The notes below the pieces were generated by a model that ran no database searches, had not been told where the DNA came from, and was given only the letters and a program-made list of their open reading frames with translations. Of a DNA stretch of 64,000 nt, positions 8,100 to 17,115 are shown piece after piece (position 1 is the first letter of the stretch; every line of letters begins with the position of its first letter). The translations under genes and the position numbers were made by a program. Location: the NCBI GenBank assembly GCA_965261195.1, contig OZ253455.1, positions 1 to 64,000 on the forward strand, in the 5' to 3' direction. Origin of the DNA: Bin87 sp965261195. GTDB taxonomy: Bacteria > Chloroflexota > Dehalococcoidia > Lucifugimonadales > UBA3495.

Positions 8100-8972
8100 T
8101 TACTGGTCTGGTTCAACTTGTGCGGAGCCTACTTTGATGGCTGCAGTCTCCAATCGATCGTGTGCTTGAATGATGTTTTCGGTAGGACTTTGAGAGTCCA
8201 GATGGGCCGAATATGCTTTCAGTATGTCCCAGGTAGCTTGGGACCCCCAGTACAGGACCGTGATTGGATGAGCGTTTGTTGCGTGTCCGGCTATCATAGG
8301 GTGAACCGACAGGTTGGCTTTCCTGATCATGTCCAGCTCGTGCTGATGGGTTGCTTTCCTCAAAGTTCGCAGGAAGTTTGCGTTGGTCGTTCGTAGTTTC
8401 TCCACGTACTTCGCCCGATCTATCAGGTGTAACAGGAGCTTGGATGTTCCGTCTGGGTCTGTTGTTTTTGCCCACCACCCGTCTCGCTTGATGTCGTCGT
8501 CCGGGAACCTCGCCTTAACTTTGGCGATGACTTCTTTAGCTGTTTCGGTATCCTCTTCCAGTCTGGCCGCGCTGTGAACGTTGTAATTTATCCACCTGTG
8601 CCCTGCTAGCCCCGTGGGTTCATGGGCGATGAAAGCGGCGTTGATGCTAGCCTCGAGCAGGTTTCTTAGCAACCAGGTACCGGGGTACGCTATGCCGGCA
8701 CGCAAACATTCCGCGACTGTGGTGAGTCCCTCTAGTGCTATGTTCAAAAGTCCCAAAAGGCTTAGTTCTCTACATCGCTGCGGGAAGTCTAAAAGTTCTG
8801 TGAGCGGCCGTTCCGCTGCCTCCGGCTCCATTAGCCAAGAGTCGATATACCAAACGTACACGTCTACGCTGTCGAGCAGTTCGCCTAGACGCTCGTTGGC
8901 CTCTGCACTGTGCTGCTGTCGTAGTACCGCGGTTTTATGCAGCACGCTTGACGGGTCTTCTTTTGGTTTCAT
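8100..8972 (-). CDS. Hypothetical helical protein, DUF5677-like
   Basis: The start at 8972 (MKPKEDPSSVL) is preferred; 20 upstream codons are of poorer composition. The 290-aa product is mostly alpha-helical, with LSLLGLLNIALEGLTTVAEC, GTWLLRNLLEASINAAFIAH and GHRWINYNVHSAARLEED. The layout resembles DUF5677-type proteins, which carry a helical bundle with conserved R-x3-E in the first half; this is from memory and not certain. There is no signal peptide. It is an isolated cargo gene. A TIR element (9052-9278) lies immediately upstream and may carry or separate its promoter. Confidence 0.55.
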   Translation of the reverse strand: MKPKEDPSSVLHKTAVLRQQHSAEANERLGELLDSVDVYVWYIDSWLMEPEAAERPLTELLDFPQRCRELSLLGLLNIALEGLTTVAECLRAGIAYPGTWLLRNLLEASINAAFIAHEPTGLAGHRWINYNVHSAARLEEDTETAKEVIAKVKARFPDDDIKRDGWWAKTTDPDGTSKLLLHLIDRAKYVEKLRTTNANFLRTLRKATHQHELDMIRKANLSVHPMIAGHATNAHPITVLYWGSQATWDILKAYSAHLDSQSPTENIIQAHDRLETAAIKVGSAQVEPDQ

Positions 8973-9051
8973 GTCGAACTCTCTAAAAAATTGGGTGTGC
9001 CGCCAACGTATTACAGCACAAATCTGGCTCAAATGTCATGATGTGTCGACC

Positions 9052-9278
9052 AGAAAATTGCGAAACTCAATTCGCGTTTTCGTGAACAGCAACGGGGGCC
9101 GCTGAAGGGCCTTGGTACGTTGCTTTCTCCCCATGTGGGTACGGTGGTTCGCCGTAGCCGACCTGTTGGTATCCCGCCTTGCTGGTACGCATTTGGTACC
9201 GCAGCGAAATGGGGTGCAGCTTCGGTTGCTGGCTCATCACTTCACGATTCTATCTTCGGGTAAGTTTCGCAATTTTCT
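9052..9278. mobile_element. 227-bp TIR element, copy 1 (MITE-like)
   Basis: Left end AGAAAATTGCGAAACT (9052-9067) is the exact inverse of the right end AGTTTCGCAATTTTCT (9263-9278). A second copy lies at 16681-16904 with ~75% internal identity, including GGTATCCCGCCTTGCTGGTA and GCAGCGAAATGGGGTGC. It encodes no protein. No target duplication was found. It may be a non-autonomous transposon or a pair of inverted recombination sites. Confidence 0.6.
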
Positions 9279-9618
9279 CAGTATTGTCGGCCATTTCTCG
9301 ATTGTCCGTCTGGATTCGTGGATTCAGTGAAGGGAGGTGGTGCCAACTGGTCCGCACAGGTGCGCTCCGTCATCTTGCGCCTTGGAGGGCGTGGGCTGGG
9401 TGAATGCCGTGGAGTGCGTTTCGTAACTGACGGGGACGTGTGGCGTAGAGACGCTTGCACGGATAGGGCAGCCCAACATTCAGGTCAAAGAATTGTCCAT
9501 GACCCGAGTGTTCAAGTTACTCAGATTGGCACTACAACGTGATTGTGAGGCCGTGGACCCACGGCGACCCGAGGGATGCTCTGGCTGAGTAACTTCAGCC
9601 GGTTGCTTCCCGAGTCTC

Positions 9619-9649
9619 GCAAAGTGCCGCGGTAATCGCGGCACTTTGC
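9619..9649. terminator. Perfect 13-bp-arm hairpin
   Basis: GCAAAGTGCCGCG and its exact inverse are separated by five bases. No T-run follows on either strand, so this may be a factor-independent RNA structure or a protein site rather than a simple terminator. Apart from this and the TIR element, the 9,033-9,980 stretch shows no supportable gene. Confidence 0.4.
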
Positions 9650-9980
9650 ATTGTACGTGGGGTATGGGTCTGCGCCAAGAACTGGCGTCACCGTTTCGGT
9701 CGGAGTATAGGTCGCTTCGGCGACAGCGACTGTGGTGGCGCGTCATTTTATAAATGCCGGCCGCCCCGTTGGTTGATGGCGGCCAGGTCGCCGTTGGTCG
9801 TCCGCTTGGGTAAAGCTGTACCGGTAGAAGTAGCCCACGGCGAAGTCCACGCTGTGGGAGTGGCTGTTAGCCTGGACTAGGATGGAACGGAGAACTGCGG
9901 CTCGTTGTGAGCATGGAGGATGGTCATTAGCCAACGCACTTGTCCGGTATGCAACGATAGCAGGGATCAGCATCTATCAA

Positions 9981-10754
9981 TCAGACGGTACCCACCAGCC
10001 TGTGAATGTCGCCGACAGCGCGTTCTCGGAAGTGATCCAGTATCGGGTATTGAGTGTCGGCGTTCCGGGTCAAATATGTTCTTTCCCGATGCCCTAATTC
10101 TTCAATGTCCTCGTGTACTACCAGGCTGATAAACGGCAACTGCGCTTTCTCAAATTCCAGCAAGGCGATAGCGACATTCTTGGCTTTTTCGTTGCCTCTC
10201 ACTCCGAAGAGATAAAATTGGCGGTCTCGATGTGCCAGCGACCAGTCCACGCTGATGGGATAGTCCACTATCGGCGAAAGGTGTTCCTTCGGCTCGAACG
10301 CGGCCAAGTCGTCGGTAATGTACTGACCTAGGTTTTCGTAAAACTCGCTGCGGACGATTTCCCGACCCCAGTAGCGCATATTACACACCTTTTGCGCACA
10401 GCCGGCGAACTGCAAAGTACATTCATTCAGCCTGCTGACGGGTGCATCCAGGTACAGGTTCCCGTCATCATTACTGACGCCATTGTTGATGAGGATACTG
10501 TCGAAAATCCTCTGTCTGGCGTCGGTGGTGATGTCATAGGTATATGACAGCCGCATCAGCGTCATACCGAAGTCGCAAATGCGGACGTAGCCCTCCCCGC
10601 GAGGGCTGTCCTGAAAATATATGTCCACCATATCCCCGTCCTCGTGGAGGATAGGGACGATTAGCTGGTATAAACCTGGGCGGCGCTCGTAGAAATCATA
10701 CGCTTGGGCCATTCCTCCGTTTAGCAAGGCTCTGATGCGGTCAACATCCATCAA
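9981..10754 (-). CDS. DUF1828/DUF1829-type protein
   Basis: 257 aa. Residues ~15-105 match the DUF1828 pattern (AYDFYERRPGLYQLIVPI, DIYFQDS, VRICDFGMTLMRLSY, RQRIFDSILINN); the C-terminal half (DLAAFEPKEHLSP, VDWSLAHRDRQFYLFGVRG) matches the DUF1829 style. Family function is unestablished; members are often found among phage and defence genes. It overlaps the upstream 163-aa gene by 14 bp, so the two are translationally coupled. The start at 10754 (MMDVDRIRALL) fits the family N-terminus. Confidence 0.75.
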   Translation of the reverse strand: MMDVDRIRALLNGGMAQAYDFYERRPGLYQLIVPILHEDGDMVDIYFQDSPRGEGYVRICDFGMTLMRLSYTYDITTDARQRIFDSILINNGVSNDDGNLYLDAPVSRLNECTLQFAGCAQKVCNMRYWGREIVRSEFYENLGQYITDDLAAFEPKEHLSPIVDYPISVDWSLAHRDRQFYLFGVRGNEKAKNVAIALLEFEKAQLPFISLVVHEDIEELGHRERTYLTRNADTQYPILDHFRERAVGDIHRLVGTV

Positions 10755-11232
10755 AAAGCCTCCCCTGCCGCAGTTCGGGGAAATAGTCGGCGGCGTTGGT
10801 CACCCCTGCGTCAGCAAAGAACGCCCGCAACGCTTCCTCGAAAGTCCTGTAACGGTTGGTGATTTCCCGTTCATTCTCCTGCGGCTGCATGCTACCGGAC
10901 GCCAGCTCGCTCGCCGTAATGCGATGTATGTGTGGCTGGGCATAATGACCGTCAGGCGCACGGCTGAACTCACCATGTGGGCCGTTGTAGCGAGCCAAGG
11001 TGATGAGACCTAGCAACCTGCTTCCGGTTTGAAAACGTAGTCCGAAGGAAAAGTTCTCTATGAAATCTGTGTTCTGGCGGATGAACACCTTGAACACGCC
11101 ATCGCTGTCGTCGGCCTGCAAATCCAGATCACAGCGCTTGTGGCGATTCCAGGTGCGGTAATCGTGGCTCGGCTCGCGATTGACTATTGTCTTGGGGCAG
11201 GCAATCAGGTCAAGAATTTCTTGGTCAGTCAT
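10741..11232 (-). CDS. DUF6978-like protein, partner of the DUF1828 gene
   Basis: 163 aa starting MTDQEILDLIACPKTI. Central segments are HDYRTWNRHKRCDLDLQAD, FSFGLRFQTGSRLLGLITLA and RYNGPHGEFSRAPDGHYAQP followed by HIHRITA. This layout recalls the DUF6978 family, often paired with DUF1828 proteins; that association is from memory. A central Arg/Lys-rich strand and His-x-His might bind nucleic acid or metal, but no enzyme class is evident. The 14-bp overlap with the next gene argues for a two-gene unit, possibly a toxin-antitoxin or other defence pair. Confidence 0.6.
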   Translation of the reverse strand: MTDQEILDLIACPKTIVNREPSHDYRTWNRHKRCDLDLQADDSDGVFKVFIRQNTDFIENFSFGLRFQTGSRLLGLITLARYNGPHGEFSRAPDGHYAQPHIHRITASELASGSMQPQENEREITNRYRTFEEALRAFFADAGVTNAADYFPELRQGRLFDGC

Positions 11233-11239
11233 CGCAGGC

Positions 11240-12275
11240 TCTCAGGTACAGTGTTTGCAAAGCTGCACTTTACGCATTTCAAGCGGCATAAGCGAGGGGA
11301 TCTGCAAGTGGATGGTACAGAGTGACCGGGAGATCCTGCAAATCTGGGTCAGCTGCGGACAGTGAAAACCTTCCAGCGTCGACCACATATGGCTCCGCGC
11401 CAGAGCGATGACATCCATCACTTTTTCTAGATTTTGCGTAAAGTCCAGCAACGTGTCAAGGGCGTCTGCAAAACGTACCACTGGGGTGTTGCCTGACGGT
11501 CACGCCGTGGCCGGCGGGGCCCGTTTGGAGCACCGCCGGCCGTCTTTCAGGATCGACCATCATCTCAGTGCCGCCTCTAACTGGCGACGTTCATCAAACG
11601 AGCTAATTGCGAAACTCGCGCGAGCGTAGCGAAAGCCGTCACGGTTGCAGAGGAGGTCGAAAAGTTGGGGGAGAGCGGCTTCCGTGGTTCCAGGGAGCCC
11701 GAGAGGGCCAACGGATCCGGTGGTGTGCCGCCGGCGGCCGTCAGGGCGGCTCTGTGGTGGAAATTTAGGGCGTTGTGGTGCTGGTAGTGAAGCCGACCGC
11801 CCCGTTGGTCGGTGGCGGCGGCCGTCGTCGTCGTTGTGAGCGACACCTTATATTGTGCCGTCTGTAAAGGGCGGCGGTAAAGTGGGCCACGTGGGCGGCT
11901 CGATCGTCGACAGCCACAGTGGTACGTTTTGACGCCGCCCTTGCTAGGCGTGGGTTTGGCCATGCCGTAAGGCCGGCTCGACAGCCCAAAGTCGCAGATA
12001 CCGTAGCTGTGGTGTGGCAGGGTCTCGCTGGGGCGAACTTGTATTTGGATTCGTCCGTCTCTGACCGTCAAGCTCTGGCCAATGACGTGTGTCGTCCGGA
12101 TTTAGGTGGCCAGAGCACTCAAGCCGGATGATGTTACAGAAACAAAGTCGCGCAGGGCTTCGGCGAGGCTACTTGGTGCCGTACGGTCGGTCGGAATCTG
12201 GTGGGAGTACCTGCAACTGCGTTGGACAGTTCGTTGATGTAATCAAGCCTGGGGCAAACCGCCAGTCTCGAGAAG
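11240..12275. other. Intergenic stretch without a supportable gene
   Basis: About 1 kb with overlapping low-quality ORFs on both strands and Arg/Pro/Gly-rich translations typical of GC-rich non-coding DNA. A GC-rich near-palindrome (GACCGCCCCGTTGGTCGGTG) at about 11790 is similar to sequences near 4,510, 9,765 and 28,745, so it belongs to a small family of dispersed hairpins. No promoter or RNA gene was recognised. Confidence 0.4.
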
Positions 12276-13157
12276 TCAATCTCGATACACCACTGCTTCT
12301 TCGCCATAGAATTCGTAATCGGCGAGCATCGCCCGCATCAACCTGGAGTTGGCGACTCTTTTGGGGTCCTCCTCAATGGCCTTCAGGAGCGCCCGGTCGG
12401 CCACTGCTTTCGATTTAGGAGACATCGCGTCCAGAACGTCCCCCATTTTGTCAGACTGTTCCAAAAAATAATACAGCATGCTTTCATGCAGAACAGGGTT
12501 CTTCGGTTGCAATACGCTTGATTTCTTAATTCGGCTCGTTTCCATCCACTTCCTGTACCTGGATTCTCCGACGGAGAAAAACATGAACATCGGGAGTTTG
12601 ACGTACACCATCATATCGGACAGGTCGTCATTCCGGAGAATGTCGATCCCCACGGCGCGGGCGAGATAACGGTTCAGCATCGGCGAGCCCGGCAGGACAG
12701 GGGCAGCTAATTCACCCACCGCGTAGACGTGCTGAGTGTACGAACTCACATGTTTCTCTTGGCCGAGAAGGAACCGCGACAGATGAAGCTCCATGTTGTC
12801 GACCATCGAGTTCAAGGCTGGCGGGTCGTCGCCAGCTTGGCACTTAAGAAACTGAACCGCTCTCCAAGCCAATGATGCTGCGAATTTGACAAACCAAGGA
12901 CCGTACCTGAAGACTGTTTGTCCATCAGCGGCAGGATGAAAGATCTCAGTGGCAAACTTCGTTTCCCAAGCTGAGAAGCGATTTTCACAGTCATCACACA
13001 ATAGTTCCATCGTGAACAGGTCCTGGTGCCTCTCGTCTACATTTCCGTCGAACCGCAAATATGGAGTTATTGAGGTTTCCTTCATCCATCGGCCGACGAA
13101 TTTGGGGATGATATGGCTTTTCATTAATGGGGCGTTGGAACCGCACAACTTGCACAA
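12276..13157 (-). CDS. HNH-like zinc protein, 293 aa
   Basis: The N-terminus has CKLCG, then LMKSHIIPKFVGRWMKE and ELLCDDCENRFSAWE. Two Cys pairs and a central SHIIP match the layout of HNH/zinc-finger proteins where His sits in a D/S-H-I-I-P motif. The rest (FVKFAASLAWRAVQFLKCQ, NMELHLSRFLLG, MFMFFSVGESRYRKWME) is helical and unrecognised. Proteins of this layout are common near restriction and Fic genes, but whether it has nuclease activity is unknown: the second catalytic His or Asn of a canonical HNH is not evident. No operon partner lies within 200 bp. Confidence 0.6.
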   Translation of the reverse strand: MCKLCGSNAPLMKSHIIPKFVGRWMKETSITPYLRFDGNVDERHQDLFTMELLCDDCENRFSAWETKFATEIFHPAADGQTVFRYGPWFVKFAASLAWRAVQFLKCQAGDDPPALNSMVDNMELHLSRFLLGQEKHVSSYTQHVYAVGELAAPVLPGSPMLNRYLARAVGIDILRNDDLSDMMVYVKLPMFMFFSVGESRYRKWMETSRIKKSSVLQPKNPVLHESMLYYFLEQSDKMGDVLDAMSPKSKAVADRALLKAIEEDPKRVANSRLMRAMLADYEFYGEEAVVYRD

Positions 13158-13389
13158 AAGAACACCTCCACGATTGGATCATCCGATGTTGCGACGGGTA
13201 GCTCGGCAGCCGAAAGGCTGGCTGTTGTCCAGATGCTGATGCCAGGAAAACTTCACATCCCAGGCAGGCATACGGCGGGAATTGTCCCACGAGTCCCTCG
13301 GGCCGGCAATGACGCGGGAAAGGGATTCGGAAGCCGTCGGCGACCTTCTCTCCCTGCGCGGCGCCTTTATCAATGCACTCGGGCAAACC

Positions 13390-14243
13390 TCACGTCGATA
13401 TGGCCTGCAGGATCGAACGCCGGTGCAACTGGGACGTGAAGTCCACCAGCGGCGTGAGGTTTCCGTCGTCAGCGGCTTCGAGGGCGTCGATGTAGTCGTT
13501 ACGGTCGTCGCGCGTCACGACAATCGGCAGATGGTCGTGCTGAACGAGGTGCCAGGTGACGATGGCCCTCGTCACGCGGCCGTTGCCGTCCTGAAAGGGG
13601 TGAATCTGCACGAAGCGGGTAGCCACGCCGCCACCAGCAGGGGGTGATAGACGTCGGGCTGGGCCGTGTACTCGCCGTACCAGGACAGCAGGTTGTCGAG
13701 CTCCGAGTCGACGTGTTCCGGTGGGCAATACCGGTGGACGACACCGTCGGGACGGGTCGGATTGTTGGGCATGGTTTTGAACGTGCCGGCGTGGAGGCGG
13801 GCGTCGAACCACTGGCCGAACTGGTTCATGGCTCGGTAGGTGGGCTGATGGGCGACCATGACTTGGTGGAGTTGCCGGATGGCGGAGCGGCTGATGGAAA
13901 AGCCGCGGCTGGCTTGTGTCCGTATGGCGTCGAGTACCGTCATGTGGTCCTGCAGGACGGCCAGCAGGTTGTCAGGATCCTGGCCGGTGCCGGATGGGGG
14001 AATGGCGGAACGTACGAAGCCGGTCTCGATGAGGGTCCGGGTCTGGGCTTCGTCCAGCCGGTACAGGCCTTCGATGATGCCGGTTTCGATGGCCCAGCTG
14101 CGGTGGAGTTGTTGCTCGAATCGCTGGAGCGACGGCAGGCCGGCGTCTCCGACGTGGGAGCGGTAGTTGAGCCACTCCCGTTGCAGGTCGTCGTCCGGTT
14201 GTGGCCGCAGGGGAGAGATGGGTCTCCAGGGACGGGTAGCCAT
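13390..14243 (-). pseudogene. Fic-domain protein with inhibitory helix, frameshifted
   Basis: ATG at 14243 follows AAGGAGGA. The N-terminal region has ETGIIEGLYRLDE, whose TxxxEG fits the Fic inhibitory [S/T]xxxE[G/N] motif. Fic helices follow (SISRSAIRQLHQVMVAHQP, YHPLLVAAWL). Near 13620 the frame breaks, and the catalytic loop HPFQDGNGRVTRAI (13576-13602) is read one frame over, to a stop at 13390. Loss of one base, or four judging by the usual WLHHRF spacing, explains it. Intact Fic proteins transfer AMP or another nucleotide to target proteins. As written, the catalytic loop is not translated with the core. Confidence 0.8.
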
Positions 14244-14326
14244 GATTTCGTCCTCCTTGACGTGGTCACAGTCGATGCAACGGCCGAAGGCGCGGGACTG
14301 GTTGCTCGCCATCCGGCGGCGGCGCC

Positions 14327-14978
14327 TCAGAAGTCGTCGGTGGCAGCGTCTTCGGGCTCGGGACCTGCGTCCACGCGGCTTGGGCAATCGGCCGGCCGTG
14401 ATGTCGCAGAACCGGCACTCCTGGGCGCTGGGAACGCATACAGGTGGCTCTGGAGCAGCGATACGGCGGATGAGGCTGCCGAGGTTTTGGATGAAGCCTT
14501 GGTCGATGCCGCCTTGGGGAACGCGGTGGGTGTGGTCGCCGTAGACGATCTCGCCGGAGAACTTGGTATCCCTGTACTCTGGCATGGCCTTGGGCAGGGC
14601 GTACATGTAGATCATGACCTGATAATGGTGCCAGGGTTGTTCTTGGCCGCCCTTGACGTCGACGATGAGGATGCGGTCGTTGTTGAGCACCAGCATGTCC
14701 GGCTTGCCGGCGAGGGTGGCCGATTGCCCGCGGAGGCGGAAGGCGTTCTGGTTCTCGAGGCGGACCTCGTAGCCGCTGCGGGTCCACTGGTCTCGCTGCT
14801 CGTTGAGCAGGGCGGTATGCCGCGCGAGCCAGTCGGCCTGGTTGAAGTCGGACGGTTTACGGTTCCAGCCCTGGTGATGGGCTTTGAACCAGACCGCCCA
14901 CTCGCACGAGTTCTCGCCGGTCAGCAGCCTGGGCAGCCAGGTGGCCCAGATGTAGGGGTGTTCGCGGCACTGGGCCAC
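14327..14978 (-). CDS. PD-(D/E)XK nuclease with Fe-S-type Cys cluster (frameshift near C-terminus)
   Basis: The product starts MAQCREHPYIWATWLPRLL. The active-site core is GKPDMLVLNN plus ILIVDVKGGQ, followed by HHYQVMIYMYALP (the QxxxY motif of RecB/Cas4-type nucleases). The C-terminus has PSAQECRFCDITA. One extra base in the GGCCGGCCG near 14392 shifts the frame; without it the protein would read ITAADCPSRVD and stop at 14327, supplying a further Cys. As written the frame instead fuses into the Fic gene. An upstream C and CxxC...C suggest a Cas4-like Fe-S cluster. The paired Fic gene begins 84 bp downstream. Confidence 0.7.
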
Positions 14979-15313
14979 TGGTCGGCTCCTGGTGGCTGGA
15001 TTGCCCTGATGGGTAGTCTCAGTCTATGTAGGCGATTGGCGGGGTCGCAAGGGCCTGCTGTCAGTGGTTTCGAGGTCAGACGTATTGTCGGGTGCCTAGC
15101 GACCTTTCGTCGATGGGGCTACGGTGTGCCTTTCGGCTGTTTGTTCCGTCGTCCTATTCAGCCCGTACGACCATCATCCATCATCCTTGGATGGCTGCGT
15201 CGCGAAATGCCACGAAATCCGCGCTCGTTGCCGTGTCGTAAATAATGGTGTGCGACTGCTAAACTGCTCGCCAGTTGGGACTTATCATACGTTCCCTGCG
15301 GACTGGAGGAAGG

Positions 15314-15559
15314 ATGAACGGTTATCGTTGGACGGTGAGGGTTGGTCTGGGTGGAGTCGGCTTCCTGGCGACCTTGGCTGCGTTCGTCGCCGTGACCCTT
15401 ATCTTCAAGCTGGTCGTTGCCGGCGTGCAGCCCGAGGCGTGGGCGCTGACCGCCATGATGACCGCGCCGTTCACTATCGGTGTGGTGTTGCTGGCGACTG
15501 TTGGGACGGCTTTGGTCGAGACGGTTGCACGGGTGAAGCGCAGGGCAGTTGGCGCTTGA
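15314..15559 (+). CDS. Small two-helix membrane protein, 81 aa
   Basis: ATG at 15314 directly follows GGAGGAAGG, much better than the ATG at 15275. Two hydrophobic helices span about residues 10-35 (VGFLATLAAFVAVTLIFKLV) and 43-65 (MMTAPFTIGVVLLATVGTAL), with a short basic C-terminal tail (VARVKRRAVGA). Helical hairpin in the inner membrane with a cytoplasmic positive tail. No recognised family. The secreted-protein gene follows 48 bp later on the same strand, suggesting a two-gene unit. Confidence 0.6.
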   Translation: MNGYRWTVRVGLGGVGFLATLAAFVAVTLIFKLVVAGVQPEAWALTAMMTAPFTIGVVLLATVGTALVETVARVKRRAVGA

Positions 15560-15607
15560 GTTCGCCCCGAGCCTGCTCTGTTCGTTCTAGCCTGCCGTGA
15601 GACGGAT

Positions 15608-16177
15608 ATGCTGCGGCCCTCGTTCATCCCGCGTATTCGTGGTGCCGTTATGGTACTGACGGCTGGTGGCGCCGTGTCAGTTTTCGGCCTGCTGCTCATT
15701 GCGGGTGCGGCGTGTGCTGAGATGGTCTCTTCAGACCCATTTACTGCATCGGAGATTGCCGCCGTCAAGGCCGAGTTGGCAGATCGCTCGTTTCGACAGT
15801 TTGACCTCCACGTTGACGGGGACCCAAGGAAGGGTGTGATCCTGGATTTCTTCGGACCACTGTCCGTGTGGGCTCAGTATGCCGAGGGGGGTCACGCCCT
15901 GAACGAATGGGAGATCGTTGCCGACGACTACCGCGTTGAGCGTGCTGGCTCCGGGCAAATGGTGACGCTTTATCCGGTAGCTGCACGGACACGGCAGCAG
16001 TTTCCCACCGAGTGCGTCGCCTGTATCGACGTGACGGGTGTCTCCGTTTCGGTGAGGAACATCTTCGACACGGATCGGATTGCGTTCCGGCTAAATGACC
16101 CACACGGCGTTCTGCCTTTGCCATTCCCGGTGTTTGCCAGGTGGACCGAATTCCGGGAGGACGAATGGCAGAATTAG
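15608..16177 (+). CDS. Secreted hypothetical protein, 189 aa
   Basis: The N-terminus has Arg residues (RPSFIPRIRG), a hydrophobic stretch at 14-34 (VMVLTAGGAVSVFGLLLIAG) and AACAE, a plausible signal peptidase cleavage after ACA. The mature part is beta-rich (FDLHVDGDPRKGVILDFFG, YRVERAGSGQMVTLYP) with a CVAC pair that could form a disulphide. ATG at 15650 is an alternative start that would shorten the signal peptide. Function unknown; probably exported together with the upstream membrane protein. Confidence 0.55.
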   Translation: MLRPSFIPRIRGAVMVLTAGGAVSVFGLLLIAGAACAEMVSSDPFTASEIAAVKAELADRSFRQFDLHVDGDPRKGVILDFFGPLSVWAQYAEGGHALNEWEIVADDYRVERAGSGQMVTLYPVAARTRQQFPTECVACIDVTGVSVSVRNIFDTDRIAFRLNDPHGVLPLPFPVFARWTEFREDEWQN

Positions 16178-16504
16178 GTTTCTGCTGGTCTGACCTGTTG
16201 CTCGTCTTTGGGCGGTGCAGCGCCAGGAATTGGCCTGCTATTCCTGAACCGTTGCCTCTGACCATCGCTTGGGACCGACCTGACCTGTCCGACCCGTCAT
16301 TTGGCTAAATGTCGGTGCCGCTCGGCTTCCTCGTGGTTCCCCATGTTGTCGTGGATCCACGCACGCAGTCTGTATGCTTCGGGGTCGTGTCCTGGATACA
16401 GTTCCGGGTGATGGACGGCACAGCTGGCGCGGCCGCTGTGCTCTGGTTTCAGCCTGTTGTCTGGTAGACGGCGGTGAAGTCCTGGTAGGCTTTCGGCAAA
16501 AACC

Positions 16505-16690
16505 GAACACCCCGTCTATCGGTGGCGGTCGGCGTCGCAGAACGTGCTAGTTTCCGCTGGAAGCGGCCCTCGGGCGAGTTGTAGGGCTTCTGAGGCATCT
16601 CACTCCCTGTTGGAGCTACAGGCCCGTTCGGTTGGCCGTTTACGGGCAATCCCGGCGGTTTCGATGCTTTGCATGTGTACAGAAAATTGC
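16505..16690. repeat. Dispersed non-coding repeat, copy 5
   Basis: Holds TATCGGTGGCGGTCGGCGTC, CTAGTTTCCGCTGGAAGCGG, GGCCGTTTACGGGCAATCCC and GGTTTCGATGCTTTGCATG, in the family order. It abuts the second TIR element, so the two repeat types are physically linked here. The 16,178-17,115 interval contains no gene beyond these repeats and a hairpin. Confidence 0.55.
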
Positions 16691-16904
16691 GGAACTAAGT
16701 CCGCGTTTTTGTGAACAGAAGCCGTTGCCTTTGAGCCGTTGAGGTTTGCTTGTTTCGCTTGCGGGCACGGCCGTTCACCGGGGCAGGCCAGCTGGTATCC
16801 CGCCTTGCTGGTACGCACTGGGTACTGCAGCGAAATGGGGTGCTGGCCCGATTGCTGGCTCATCTGCTCACGACTTTATCGTCGGGTGAGTATCGCAATT
16901 CTGT
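16681..16904. mobile_element. 224-bp TIR element, copy 2 (MITE-like)
   Basis: Left end AGAAAATTGCGGAACT and right end AGTATCGCAATTCTGT are imperfect inverse copies. The interior shares GGTATCCCGCCTTGCTGGTA and GCAGCGAAATGGGGTGC with the element at 9052-9278. It is more decayed than copy 1. No ORF or target duplication is evident. Confidence 0.5.
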
Positions 16905-16963
16905 CGCGGAGTGCGTTTCACACCCGACGGTGAGGTCGTTGCGTATAGTCATTGAATATGATG

Positions 16964-17032
16964 GGGCAGCGCGACACTCAGATTCTTGAACTCGTCATGG
17001 ACAATGTCCTCGACCTGAATGTCGCGCTGCCC
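16964..17032. terminator. Long-stem hairpin downstream of the surface protein gene
   Basis: Arms of 18 bp (GGGCAGCGCGACACTCAG and its inverse, one mismatch) flank a 33-nt loop. It lies 84 bp beyond the 3' end of the minus-strand gene at 17116 and could end its transcript, though no T-run follows. A related sequence without the strong pairing occurs in the opposite orientation at about 9467-9540, also next to a TIR element. Confidence 0.4.
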
Positions 17033-17115
17033 TGATGTGGCGTGGGACGCCGGTGGTTCCTCTAGCGCTTAGATGCGTAGACTTCAACCGGGATCGTGCT
17101 GGTGGAACCTCCCGT

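Noticed and set aside
11242..11481. 79-codon minus-strand frame just upstream of the DUF6978-like gene
   Set aside because: The first half looks plausible (FADALDTLLDFTQNLEKVMD) but the start is GTG without a ribosome site and the second half has no natural pattern. Not supported well enough.
11577..12071. 164-codon minus-strand open frame
   Set aside because: Low-complexity Arg/Pro/Thr translation, no ribosome site, overlaps a GC-rich repeat.
13644..15245. 533-codon plus-strand open frame
   Set aside because: It lies antisense to the nuclease and Fic genes, which carry recognisable motifs, and its translation is Val/Gly/Ala-rich without any motif. A shadow of GC-rich coding DNA.
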